Of a DNA stretch of 64,000 nucleotides, positions 44,600-53,560 are shown in pieces. Origin of the DNA: Brasilonema sp. CT11. GTDB lineage: Bacteria > Cyanobacteriota > Cyanobacteriia > Cyanobacteriales > Nostocaceae. A program made the position numbers and the translations under genes. Each line of letters begins with the position of its first letter. Position 1 is the stretch's first letter. The notes beneath the pieces are model-generated. The model was not told the origin of the DNA, did no database searches, and saw only the letters and a list, made by a program, of their open reading frames with translations. The stretch covers positions 1-64,000 of the forward strand of contig NZ_JABXYX010000006.1 in NCBI RefSeq assembly GCF_017982655.1. Reading direction: 5' to 3'.

Positions 44600-45277
44600 C
44601 TAGGGGCATTTTTTTTGTTGAATGTCACAAATATTCGCAACTTCTAACCTCGCTTCATTAAGACGGTATATTGCTGAGTATAAAGGATTTTCTACATTTG
44701 GGATAGAAATCGCTTGTGTATCTAACGCCCGAATCAATATTTTCTTATTAAAAGGAATTGCCTCCCCGTCTTTGCTATTATAACCTGCGAAAATTAAGCG
44801 ATTAGCAACGATTTCTAATTGCCATTGACCATCTGCTATTTTTTCTGGTTGAGAAATTCTGCGAATCAATAATAAGCTTTCTGCATTTCCACCAGGATTG
44901 GCTAAAACACTTTTAGGAATTCCCTGTGTCGTTTCCACTTCAAATTTTCGTCTCATATCACCAGATAAAAGTTCGGAAGTTGCTTGCCAAACTATTTGCG
45001 GTGGTTGTTTGTCTGACCAAGTAAACATCATGGTCATTGTTTCACCAACAAAACGCCGAATCGTTTCTGGATTGCGTTCTAAATTTTCTTGGGAACCTAT
45101 TGTGATGGCACGACCATCAACAAGTTGCACTAAACTTTGTGGTAATTGACCACTCAGCCTTTTGAGCATAGACTGGTGAAACATTAGCAACAATATAGTT
45201 AACACATTCAACCCAAATGTTGCGACAACGAACACAGGCAGAAAATTATTTTTCTTATTTGTTTGATTAAATAGCAT
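44600..45277 (-). CDS. VirB8-like bitopic membrane protein
   Basis: The 225-residue protein has a short cytoplasmic N-terminus and one membrane helix (FLPVFVVATFGLNVLTILLLMF, residues 13-34). A periplasmic domain follows (QLVDGRAITIGSQENLER ... TIRRFVGETMTMMFTWS). It is a tandem paralog of the next gene upstream, sharing VQLVDG and IR.FV..TM..MF.WS. The topology and place beside TrbI suggest a VirB8/TrbF-like bridge protein, but the sequence alone does not prove it. Confidence 0.6.
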   Translation of the reverse strand: MLFNQTNKKNNFLPVFVVATFGLNVLTILLLMFHQSMLKRLSGQLPQSLVQLVDGRAITIGSQENLERNPETIRRFVGETMTMMFTWSDKQPPQIVWQATSELLSGDMRRKFEVETTQGIPKSVLANPGGNAESLLLIRRISQPEKIADGQWQLEIVANRLIFAGYNSKDGEAIPFNKKILIRALDTQAISIPNVENPLYSAIYRLNEARLEVANICDIQQKKCP

Positions 45278-45290
45278 TATCTTGTTCTAC

Positions 45291-46115
45291 CTATCGTGTA
45301 AAGCTACCAGAATTAAGAATATCTCCACAGCGTTGAGACTGACTTTTTGACGAAGAATCATAGCCATTGGTTAGACAGAAATCACTGACTTCGTAAATTT
45401 CTAACTTTTGGGCGCGGACACTATAAACAGCTTTCTGCAATGGAGTCAGACCGTTTGAGAGAGGATGTCCATAAGAATCTACTGATCGTACTAAAAAATC
45501 CTTATTAAAAGGAGTTAATAACTTTTTATTGTCAGTACGTCTCACCTGCACAATATTAGCAACCATACCAACTCGCCATTGACCTGGCGCGATTTTTTCA
45601 GGAGGATAAACCCGTTGGATAACTAACTGCCCTGTTAACGCTTGCTTATTGTTTTGAGAAAAAATTTCTAGCGGTGTCATATCCGCAATTTGTGCCAAAA
45701 AACCTTGACGAAAATCTTCTGAAAGTGCAAAACTTGCTACCCAACTACTGGTAGAAACTTTTTTTGTCAAACCTTGTAAAGTATTAACAGCTATTCCAGC
45801 ATCAGGTTTGGGGTTAGTTGCTTCTTCAACGGTCGCTGGTGGAAGTGTTCCAGACCAGTTGAACATCGCCGCCATTGTTTTAGCAACAAATTGGCGAATG
45901 ACTTCTGGTTCTCGTTCAAGACTGTCCGTTTGAGAGACTACTTTACCATCAACAAGTTGGACAAACGTCAGAGGTTTTTTATGAATGAGACCGTAGATAC
46001 GTAAACCTTCAAATAATAAGAAAATTGCTGCCAATAAGTGTAGACTGAAGGTAAAAATAGCAAAGAGCGTTAAAAGATTGATAGAGGATTTCTTTTCTTG
46101 TAATAACTTGGTCAT
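45291..46115 (-). CDS. VirB8-like bitopic membrane protein, paralog
   Basis: The 274-residue protein has one membrane helix near residues 15-36 (LLTLFAIFTFSLHLLAAIFL). The periplasmic domain reads TFVQLVDGKVVSQTDSLERE and FVAKTMAAMFNWSGTLPP, clearly homologous to the gene at 44600. It has an extra C-terminal Cys-containing tail. Thirteen bases separate the two genes, so they are co-transcribed and probably arose by tandem duplication. Confidence 0.6.
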   Translation of the reverse strand: MTKLLQEKKSSINLLTLFAIFTFSLHLLAAIFLLFEGLRIYGLIHKKPLTFVQLVDGKVVSQTDSLEREPEVIRQFVAKTMAAMFNWSGTLPPATVEEATNPKPDAGIAVNTLQGLTKKVSTSSWVASFALSEDFRQGFLAQIADMTPLEIFSQNNKQALTGQLVIQRVYPPEKIAPGQWRVGMVANIVQVRRTDNKKLLTPFNKDFLVRSVDSYGHPLSNGLTPLQKAVYSVRAQKLEIYEVSDFCLTNGYDSSSKSQSQRCGDILNSGSFTR

Positions 46116-46312
46116 AATGCTATAGCAATCCTAGATAAGTCGTGAACAAAAAAAACGAACCGCAAAGGCGCCAAGAGTGCAAAGAAAAGAAAGAGAAGGC
46201 GAGGAGGGTGTTCACATCCTATTTAGGAAGGCTGTAGTTACCTAGTGGTTATTTCATTCTTCTAGCCCCATAGCCCACCCGGAAATGAATTTACCGGCTA
46301 ATAATTCAAGTC

Positions 46313-46420
46313 CCAATACGGTTCGATTAGCTTGTTTCTCTCAAGGGAGATCCCCCCAACCCCCCCTAAAAAGGGGGCTATTTTACTGTTGCCTGTTGCC
46401 TGTTGCCTGTTGCCTGTTCC
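46313..46420. repeat. Truncated element B plus heptamer repeat
   Basis: CAATACGGTTCGATTA begins a copy of miniature element B, with the GATCCCCCCAACC/GGGGG palindrome but no right end. It is followed at 46386-46420 by five copies of CTGTTGC, the last varied to CTGTTCC. The surrounding gap 46116-46448 shows no gene and interrupts the T4SS-like operon. Confidence 0.65.
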
Positions 46421-46448
46421 GTCTTAATATTTTAAACTCCTAACTTTT

Positions 46449-47501
46449 CTAAACTTTTTCCTGTACCCATACAGCAGTATTGCTGATGCCGTTGAAAACG
46501 GCAAATCCTCCAGCAGCAGCCAAAGCTAAAGACATAATCGGTGCGAGAACTCCTAACAGAATCAGAAACCACATTAAGTCTGGATCAGCTTCGAGATTTT
46601 GTGCTGGACCATTCACAATCACTGCGGCTGATATGACAGCAACAATATTAAAAGAAATCTTGGCAATACCCATAGACAGTAATCCCGTAAGCCATGCAAA
46701 AATTGGTTTACCAGCGACTGGTAGCAAAGACCCTCCTACTGCTACAGGTCCTAAAGCTGCTATCAGTAACATTGCCACTTCTATTAAGTTTTGAAAAGCA
46801 GACTGCAAGGAAACTAAAAGATTTTTGATAATTGTTTGAGTTGTAGAACCCAACAGAGAGTTAAAACTGAATTCTGCTACATTCCCAGTGGTGATCACTA
46901 TCTGACTAACTTTAAGTTCAAGTCTGTCTATCCAAGGTTGGAGACCGTATGTATTTCTGTACTGTTGTAAGAGGACATCTATTTTCTCCTTTGCTTTAAT
47001 CAAACAATTAATTTGTTGTTGACCTGTCAGAGATTGACAAGGACGCAATAAACCACCAACAACTTCTTCAGCAACAGTCATATTCAGTGCTTGCTGATAA
47101 GTTTGATTGACATCAGCTGCTTGTACAACTTCCTGATTGATTGTGTTGAGAAAATCTCTTAATCCCAGTGTCAAATTAGACAGTGCAGTGCCATTGCCCG
47201 GATTAGCGAGTAAGATGACTACTATAAAAGGCCAAATCAAAGCAGATAGAGGACGAGAATATTCATTATTCAAGACATCTCTAATCCATTGCGCCATGAA
47301 GAAAAGCAAAGTTCCTACGGCAAAGAATATACCTAAATTAGTGAGTGCACCGTATAAGTTATTATTCGTGTTATTTTGTAATAAATCAATCCATTGTTTA
47401 TCCCAACCCTCAGCAATAGTTTGTGCAGTCACGACACCATTTGTTAAAACATTACTGGTGTCCAGTTGAGCCAAAAAAAGTTTTAAATTATAAATCCACA
47501 T
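46449..47501 (-). CDS. TrbL/VirB6-like polytopic membrane protein
   Basis: The 350-residue protein has an N-terminal soluble part and about six membrane helices, among them LGIFFAVGTLLFFMAQWI and LIWPFIVVILLANPG. LIEVAMLLIAALGPVAVGGS, ISFNIVAVISAAVIV and ILLGVLAPIMSLALAAAGGF follow. The pattern fits the TrbL/VirB6 inner-membrane channel component. A Cys pair (CQSLTGQQQINC) lies in a loop near residues 153-165. Confidence 0.7.
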   Translation of the reverse strand: MWIYNLKLFLAQLDTSNVLTNGVVTAQTIAEGWDKQWIDLLQNNTNNNLYGALTNLGIFFAVGTLLFFMAQWIRDVLNNEYSRPLSALIWPFIVVILLANPGNGTALSNLTLGLRDFLNTINQEVVQAADVNQTYQQALNMTVAEEVVGGLLRPCQSLTGQQQINCLIKAKEKIDVLLQQYRNTYGLQPWIDRLELKVSQIVITTGNVAEFSFNSLLGSTTQTIIKNLLVSLQSAFQNLIEVAMLLIAALGPVAVGGSLLPVAGKPIFAWLTGLLSMGIAKISFNIVAVISAAVIVNGPAQNLEADPDLMWFLILLGVLAPIMSLALAAAGGFAVFNGISNTAVWVQEKV

Positions 47502-47690
47502 TTTTCTTCCTCGTTCCGTGGCTCTACTTTCTTCCTCGTTCCCTGGCTCAGCCAGGGAATGCTACACTGGAGGCTCAGCCTCAACACAAAAGGCAGAGCC
47601 TTTGAGAATGCGTTCCCACGCAGAGCATGGGAACGAGAATGACGAGAATGAGAAATTAGAAAGCCACATTTTTTCACCATCACTTGAGCT
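47502..47690. repeat. Dispersed repeat with nested palindromes
   Basis: CTTCCTCGTTCCCTGGCTC, GGCTCAGCC and GAGGCTCAGCCTC motifs face GGGAACGAG at the right, so the ends are inverted (CTCGTTCC/GGGAACGAG). It is a common type of intergenic repeat in large cyanobacterial genomes and lies between T4SS-like genes. Confidence 0.6.
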
Positions 47691-47699
47691 TGATTTCTT

Positions 47700-48623
47700 C
47701 TATGGTGCTGTCAAGGGAGAAGGGATATTCTCTGAGGAAGGAGGATTAGTTTCTGTAGGAGAAGGATTAGTTTCTGAAGCAGGAGGATTACTTTCTGAAC
47801 CAAGATTAGTTTGTAAAGGAAGAGGATTACCGCTTTTTCTAAACAAATCTGTTTGAGAAGTGACTCGCAAAAGTCGTGCGACTTCTGCTGATGTACCCAC
47901 TCTTCTTGCACGATTCGCCTCATTCATTTGCTGGGAGATATCTGCTAAATTCAAGTTGGAATATTGGATATCATTACGCAGTTGGATTGTATTTCCTAGG
48001 GTTTCACCCATCATCTTGGATTGGTCTGCTTGAAGCCGGAAATTTTGAAATGACACCTCTAATAAGCTTTTCGTTGCCTGACACGTGGCGTCCGGTACCC
48101 CTGAGCTACCAACGGGTAGGCATGGTTGTTGTGCGTTACTGTTTGCCTGCCGAGCTTGTTGAGTTAATTGATTGACTCTTTTAACAGTGTTCTCAGTATC
48201 CTGTAACTTACCTTTTAACCGAGTTTGTCCATCTCTCCCGAAAACACCTTCAACTGCACTACGGGTAATATATCGATTAACTTCACTACTCACGTCTTTA
48301 CCATATACTGCTGGGTTATTCTCAAATTTATCCGAAACTGAGTACTGAGTAATCTGGTCACGAGTATACTGACTAGCATAATTAGGATTAGGAAGATTGA
48401 GGTCACCTGATGAACTTGTGATTGCTGATTGTGTCTGAAGTTCTACAGGGTTTAAAGTCTCGGAAATGTTGTTTGTAATATAATTTGTAAAATCAGTTGT
48501 GTACAATTGAAAATCAGTCCAAACGGTTCCCAATTCTGCTATGGCTGGTAAGGTTCCTAAAAATGCCACGACAAAAAAAGAAGTCATGATGATTTGAGGT
48601 TTGGCAATTTTTTTGAGGGTCAT
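47700..48623 (-). CDS. TrbJ/VirB5-like periplasmic protein
   Basis: The 307-residue protein has a signal peptide (IIMTSFFVVAFLGTLPAIAE). A mainly helical mature region follows (VWTDFQLYTTDFTNYITNNI, RLKGKLQDTENTVKRVNQLT, LGNTIQLRNDIQYSNLNLA), and the tail is Pro/Ser/Asn/Thr-rich with short repeats. A helical secreted protein in this operon position suggests TrbJ/VirB5, a pilus-tip or channel-associated factor. Two Cys near residues 170-182 may form a disulfide. Confidence 0.62.
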   Translation of the reverse strand: MTLKKIAKPQIIMTSFFVVAFLGTLPAIAELGTVWTDFQLYTTDFTNYITNNISETLNPVELQTQSAITSSSGDLNLPNPNYASQYTRDQITQYSVSDKFENNPAVYGKDVSSEVNRYITRSAVEGVFGRDGQTRLKGKLQDTENTVKRVNQLTQQARQANSNAQQPCLPVGSSGVPDATCQATKSLLEVSFQNFRLQADQSKMMGETLGNTIQLRNDIQYSNLNLADISQQMNEANRARRVGTSAEVARLLRVTSQTDLFRKSGNPLPLQTNLGSESNPPASETNPSPTETNPPSSENIPSPLTAP

Positions 48624-48749
48624 ATTAGCTTCGGTTTAATGACTTGCTATTCTCTTGGTGGATGTTTTAGAAGTATTTTTCTGTCATTATGAGTGGGGGT
48701 AAGCGGAATGCATTGGTGTTGATTTAACGTTGAATTTTTTATGCCGCGT

Positions 48750-48985
48750 TGGTTTGACCTCACCCTGCCCTGTCGGGCATCCCTCTCCTTATTAAGGAGA
48801 GGGAAAGATTTTAGTGCAGCCGACAGAGTGTGGAAGACATTGGTGTGAATTTAAGGTTCAAAGGTTTATCCGACGTTAGTTTGACCTCACCCTGCCCTGT
48901 CGGGCATCCCTCTCCTTGCTAAGGAGAGGGTTAACCCTGAGCGTTTGCGCAGCGCCCCCTTAGGGGCTAGCCGAAGGGAAAGATT
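48750..48985. repeat. Duplicated GACCTCACCCTGCCC repeat
   Basis: Two copies of a unit beginning TTTGACCTCACCCTGCCCTG, then CGGGCATCCCTCTCCTT, occur at 48748-48805 and 48879-48935, each with an AAGGAGAGGG hairpin partner. The gap 48624-49026 has no gene. Confidence 0.65.
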
Positions 48986-49026
48986 TTAGCGCCGATTCAA
49001 GCGAGGGTGAGGTTTTGAGCGTGACC

Positions 49027-51774
49027 TCAATAACCACGAATTGACCCGATCAATTGACGCGCAAAATGAGAAACAGCCTCAAATTTATCTCCATATCGTT
49101 GCATTGCTTGATTACGTGCAGCTTGTTCATCAGGATTATTCGCCACGACAGCTAACTGTTCGTAGCCTGGGTAATAACGACAGTAAGTATAAACGCCATT
49201 ATCATCAAGCAGCCATTGACTATAAATATCTTCTTTACGAGGGAAAAAACCTTCTGACGCATTGCGCGCAATAATTTCGCGAGGATATTTTAAGATATCT
49301 ACGAAACTATCAACAGCAACCGGTTGAATCCGACCAATTAATCTTGTTGATAAGTTTTGCAGAATCTTAGAAGAAGCTTTAGATTTGGCGATTGTATCAG
49401 GATCTTGTCCTGATAAAATAACTCTAACCCCTGCTTTTGCTCCGTTCGCGCAAAGTCTACCTACCAAATCAGAAATTTGGTCGAATTCAAACAGAATTGG
49501 TGCTTCATCAATAAAGAATATCGAGGCGGGACTACTCAAAGCACGTCGCAGTGCTGCAGAATAAGCACTTAAAGACAGCAATGCTGCATCTTCATTATCT
49601 GATAAGTTTCTCAATGCAAAAACTAACAATTGAGCATCAGTTGGAAAACTCGAAGGTGCAGAAACAGCTTGTCCGACTCGACTTTCCACCCAGAAGCGCA
49701 AACGGAGATTGATAACTTCGAGTGCATCATCAATTCTGCCACCTATAGTATTGAGGTTAAGATGATCGCGCGAACAGAAGATGAGAAAATCTTTTAAAGT
49801 CGGAGTTTTTTGCCAAGCTTCAGTCCCAAATCCTTCTAATATCGCTGCATGATAGCGCTTTTGAATTCCCTCGTCGGCGAAGAAGGTGTTTAAGGCTAAA
49901 TTCAGAAGCGATCGCACTGTTTGCGCCAGCAGTTGATTACCAGTGGATGAACCCAGTACCATTGTCATCAACGCCGACTCAAGAAACGCGGCGTAGTCTT
50001 GAAAGCGTTCTCGCTGTTCTTCTTCATTCAAGAACCGCAAGTCTGGCTGTTCAAACAAATTATTGGATTGTTTGGAAATATCAAAATAAGCTCCTTTCTC
50101 TCCAACAAATTCTGTATAGTCGGTAAAGGTAGAGGTACCATCTGGTTTCGGAAAGTCCAAGGCTACGACAGGCATATTATGTGCCAAAGCCTGGGTTAAA
50201 ATTCCTGACACCAATACCGATTTACCCGCGCGAGTTGTGGCAAATAACGCTAAATTTTTGTGCTGCTTAAATAAATCTAGATGAAGTGGTGTACCTCCTT
50301 CGTCAGCAATTAATTCAAAACCTGTGCGATCGCCCGCCCTCGTCGTCACCAAAGGTATCAATCCCCACACTTCGTTTGTGAGATACAATTGACGACGGTT
50401 GAAGGGTTTAGCTAACAGTATGTCCCAAACAATTGGTAGTGTTTGCAACCAAATTCTCCAAGCATATTCAGTTTCTCGAATAACTTGTGCTGGACGTTGA
50501 AAACAGTTTTCTATATACCTGCACGCTTCATCCAATTTGTCTCGGCTTTGGCGATGAACGAGAATAGCAATTCCTGTATAAATTGGCAACGCTCCTTCAT
50601 AAATTTGTTCTTGCGCCGCCACAGATTTTCTCAATTTTAATTGTGCGCCAACATCAATTGTATTACCTTTTTCTTGTGCAACTTTTGACGTTACATTCGA
50701 CTGTTTCAGCACCCGTTGTAATGTCGTTTTGACTATTGCTGGGTTCGCTGCAGTTAACTCACAAAAAATCTCCGTATCGACAATTGCATCCCTAGCAAGC
50801 AGTTCCCATAAATAACGCAGTTGCGATGCTTTATTCAGCCATCCTCCCGGTTTTTCGAGAAACGTCATCACGCCAACATAGCGATTTTTAATATTCACCC
50901 ATTCACGGTCAGCAACAGGTACATTTGACTCCATCAATAATGTGGTGCTATGGATATTTTCTAATAGTAATTTGCAGCTAGATAAATCAGAATAAATTTC
51001 TTCATGCAGTCCCTTGTCATCGAAAACCAGTAGTTGGGGAATATCTATCGGTTCAGTACTATTAAATCGTCGCCAAGCTTCCTGCCATAAGTCTTTTGCA
51101 GTCAACGCTTTAATATCCAAACCCCATTTGTTAGATAAAATCTGTTCCCAACGCCGAAATCCTTCAGTATAAGCATTAGAAATCAAAGTTTCTAATCGTT
51201 GGTTTTCTCTTTCTGCTGCTTCACCTTTAAATGATAACCACCAAGACTCAGCCCTTGCCAAAAACTTCTCAATCCAATCATCAGCAGCAGAAGCATCTGG
51301 TTCTACAGTATATGTTACATATACCCGCAGAAATTTTGGTTTTCGGATACCAGCGCGAGTCAGTTGTTGTGTTCTGGCTCTTTCAGATGTCAGCAAGTAC
51401 TGTATACTAGGCGATGGGGTTTTCTGTACAAGAGATGCTAGCTCTTGTTGGCGTTTGTTATCTGTAGAAAAAGACCCCAAATGAAAAGTCACTCTTTCTT
51501 CTGGTGGAAGGTCTTTTAAACCAGCTTCTATATTGTTACAAATTGCATCTATTTGCTCTGTTCTTAAAGTGGTATGAATGCCTCTGCATTCAAATCCAAA
51601 AACAAAGCAAAATCTATCCCTTTGGCTACCTTTGGTCAAAATGTAAGCACCAACATCTCTGCCATCAACTGCAATACGCAGCATGGTGGCAAGATTTAAA
51701 GCGTCTTCAAAAGGTGTTAGTCTATTTTCTTGACCTGCGATGCCTACGCTTTGTTTTCCTATTTTTTCTTTCAT
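49027..51774 (-). CDS. VirB4/TraC-like conjugation ATPase
   Basis: The 915-residue protein has an N-terminal CagE/TrbE-like region and a C-terminal RecA-type ATPase. Walker A is ALFATTRAGKSVLVSGIL (near residues 505-522), Walker B is FFIDEAPILFEF near residue 755, and VRVILSGQDPDTIAKSKASS follows. VirB4 is the energising ATPase of type IV secretion and pilus assembly. The first residues overlap the upstream gene by 53 bases; an ATG at residue 31 is an alternative start. A decayed fragment of a second copy lies near 57.9-58.0 kb. Confidence 0.85.
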   Translation of the reverse strand: MKEKIGKQSVGIAGQENRLTPFEDALNLATMLRIAVDGRDVGAYILTKGSQRDRFCFVFGFECRGIHTTLRTEQIDAICNNIEAGLKDLPPEERVTFHLGSFSTDNKRQQELASLVQKTPSPSIQYLLTSERARTQQLTRAGIRKPKFLRVYVTYTVEPDASAADDWIEKFLARAESWWLSFKGEAAERENQRLETLISNAYTEGFRRWEQILSNKWGLDIKALTAKDLWQEAWRRFNSTEPIDIPQLLVFDDKGLHEEIYSDLSSCKLLLENIHSTTLLMESNVPVADREWVNIKNRYVGVMTFLEKPGGWLNKASQLRYLWELLARDAIVDTEIFCELTAANPAIVKTTLQRVLKQSNVTSKVAQEKGNTIDVGAQLKLRKSVAAQEQIYEGALPIYTGIAILVHRQSRDKLDEACRYIENCFQRPAQVIRETEYAWRIWLQTLPIVWDILLAKPFNRRQLYLTNEVWGLIPLVTTRAGDRTGFELIADEGGTPLHLDLFKQHKNLALFATTRAGKSVLVSGILTQALAHNMPVVALDFPKPDGTSTFTDYTEFVGEKGAYFDISKQSNNLFEQPDLRFLNEEEQRERFQDYAAFLESALMTMVLGSSTGNQLLAQTVRSLLNLALNTFFADEGIQKRYHAAILEGFGTEAWQKTPTLKDFLIFCSRDHLNLNTIGGRIDDALEVINLRLRFWVESRVGQAVSAPSSFPTDAQLLVFALRNLSDNEDAALLSLSAYSAALRRALSSPASIFFIDEAPILFEFDQISDLVGRLCANGAKAGVRVILSGQDPDTIAKSKASSKILQNLSTRLIGRIQPVAVDSFVDILKYPREIIARNASEGFFPRKEDIYSQWLLDDNGVYTYCRYYPGYEQLAVVANNPDEQAARNQAMQRYGDKFEAVSHFARQLIGSIRGY

Positions 51775-52099
51775 AGTGGAATTCTAGAAAACTTTTATAA
51801 CGAGCAGTACCTCTTGTCCAGGTCGGAACACCGATAAATTTGCTCAAAAATCGCCAACTTCTACCACCTGTTAATATCCACCAAGTTGCTATTCCCCACC
51901 CTGCAATTAAAACTGTCCACAACCATTTTTGCCATTCATCTGAGAAGACACCTCCAAAGATGCCATTCACAATCATGTAGGAAACTAGAGCTATAATCGT
52001 CCAAGGAAAAATTTGGTCAGCAGGAATTGGTCCTAAGGAAGGTTGGGTTCCCAGAATTTGGTTGACAGGTCGAAATTCTTTATCTCGCTCATCAGCCAT
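51722..52099 (-). CDS. Small two-helix membrane protein of the T4SS-like locus
   Basis: The 125-residue protein has two membrane segments (FPWTIIALVSYMIVNGIFGG and WLWTVLIAGWGIATWWIL) and a very basic C-terminus (ERKNRKTKRRHRRSRK). Position immediately before VirB4 is where VirB3 usually sits, so a VirB3-like role is plausible but not shown by sequence. Confidence 0.6.
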   Translation of the reverse strand: MADERDKEFRPVNQILGTQPSLGPIPADQIFPWTIIALVSYMIVNGIFGGVFSDEWQKWLWTVLIAGWGIATWWILTGGRSWRFLSKFIGVPTWTRGTARYKSFLEFHYERKNRKTKRRHRRSRK

Positions 52100-52113
52100 A
52101 ACAAATTCCTGAC

Positions 52114-52677
52114 TTAACTATTACTACCAACGATAAAGCTCGTCAACACATCAGCAACAGTCACAGCAATCACTACCAACAACGGTGTTCTGGCGACGAC
52201 TTGCCAATCTTCGTCTTTGCGAACGGCGTTAATCACACCAATCAGAGCAACAGCAATGTAGAGTAAGTAAAGTGCTCTTAAAACATTAAACACCAAACTT
52301 ACTGCGGCAGCTGCACCGCTTTGTTGGGAACCTTGGGTTAAATTGTTTTTGAAAAATGTTTCTGCTTTTCCGAAAAATTGAGCTGCTGCTGGATCACTAA
52401 AGTAGTCTATCCAAAAGAAACTGAGTATTGCTGAAAATACGAGAGTTTGCAGTAATATGAGCCAAGGTTTCGGTAGAGCGATCGCTTGTCCTATTTGCTG
52501 AATAAATGCTACTGCGATCGCGCCCACTATCAAGCAAAGTAGCAGACTCGGGCTTTGAGAGCAAATCACACTTAAAAAGACAGCAGAAGCAAGCAACAAG
52601 GGCACAGATGCCAACACATGAGTGAATCGGTGTTTGAGTTGATACGGTACTTTTAGCTGAGTAGGTCTTAGAGGCAT
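52114..52677 (-). CDS. Polytopic membrane protein, first gene of the T4SS-like locus
   Basis: The 187-residue protein has four to five membrane helices: LASVPLLLASAVFLSVICS, LCLIVGAIAVAFIQQIG, ILLQTLVFSAILSFFWI, LYLLYIAVALIGVINAV and LVVIAVTVADVLTSFIV. The last two resemble a VirB2-type pilin hairpin, but the protein is longer than pilins. It heads the eight-gene minus-strand set. The shared 51-bp element lies 340 bases upstream. Confidence 0.6.
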   Translation of the reverse strand: MPLRPTQLKVPYQLKHRFTHVLASVPLLLASAVFLSVICSQSPSLLLCLIVGAIAVAFIQQIGQAIALPKPWLILLQTLVFSAILSFFWIDYFSDPAAAQFFGKAETFFKNNLTQGSQQSGAAAAVSLVFNVLRALYLLYIAVALIGVINAVRKDEDWQVVARTPLLVVIAVTVADVLTSFIVGSNS

Positions 52678-53016
52678 GGACTAACTTTCCTAACTTCTTT
52701 AACAGGAACCACTTGTAGATAGTAGTTCATCTATAACTCTTTGTTGATAATGTATCATTACAATTTCAGAAAAGCTTGGTTTCGCCATTCTTCATTGGAT
52801 ACCTCTCAATTTGAAGTGCTGTATTATACACGAAGCCAGAGCAAATGATCAATGGCTAATATAACACACTTAAGAATAATCTTGTGTTGATGGATACGAT
52901 TTTCGTTTATCAATCTGATAACTATAGATAGATAGCATCAAATAGGGAACGATTTTCATCAATTCACTTTTTCGTTTATCTAATATTACTATTTTTAGGA
53001 AAAAACTTACATAAAG
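52678..53016. promoter_or_regulatory. Upstream region of the T4SS-like locus
   Basis: AT-rich DNA presumed to contain the locus promoter. A frame at 52870-53061 encodes the 51-bp element plus low-complexity sequence and is not accepted as a gene. Confidence 0.4.
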
Positions 53017-53067
53017 ACTGTTATTAATTATTAGATTACCTTGTCTTAACTTAAACGTCATACATTC
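53017..53067. repeat. 51-bp element shared with 58174-58224
   Basis: It begins ACTGTTATTAATTATTAGAT and contains ACCTTGTCTTAACTTA. Only two bases differ from the copy at 58174-58224. It lies upstream of the T4SS-like locus; the other copy sits upstream (on the same strand sense) of a VirB4 remnant. It may be the promoter-proximal or leader segment of the operon, or an element end. Confidence 0.75.
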
Positions 53068-53240
53068 ATCTTTCTTTGTCTTATACGAATTTTGCTTTCA
53101 GGTTTTTGAGGCATAACTCCTATTTCCGGCAATGGTTTTTTAATTTTCTTATGTTGAAAAAATTCAATCATTAAAAAGAAGTCAGAAGTCAGAATTCAGG
53201 AGTCAGCTTGGGGATTTAAACCCTAACCGATTGTAGACAA

Positions 53241-53560
53241 CGCCCTATGGCTAACGCCACGCCTTACGGTGAGTCCAGCGCTGCGGGAGGGTCTCCCTCC
53301 GGAGCCACTTCTGTGCGGGGGTTCCCCCCGTTGAAGAATGTGGCGTCAGGCGACTGGCGAACCCGGAGGGCTATCGGGGAAGACCTCCGGTCTCGCTGCG
53401 CTTTAGACCTCTGGGCGTGCGCAAAGCGCATACGCCAGTCGTCTCTGTCGGGAAACCCTCACTTCGACCACGCTCAGTGCATAACCTGCGCCGTGCTGGT
53501 CTCACCAGATACCTCTGTCGGGAAACCACCAAGACCTCGGCGACTACCCACTGCACTGGC
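53241..53560. repeat. Large cluster of dispersed GC-rich repeats
   Basis: It has the same modules as the window start: CCACGCCTTACGG, AGCGCTGCGGGAGGG, TCTGTCGGGAAACC (twice) and GGAGGGCTATCGGG. Open frames on both strands are made of repeats. No gene. Confidence 0.75.

Noticed and set aside
52870-53061. 63-residue frame upstream of the T4SS-like locus
   Set aside because: Apart from the shared 51-bp element its sequence is low-complexity and differs wholly from the frame around the second copy.
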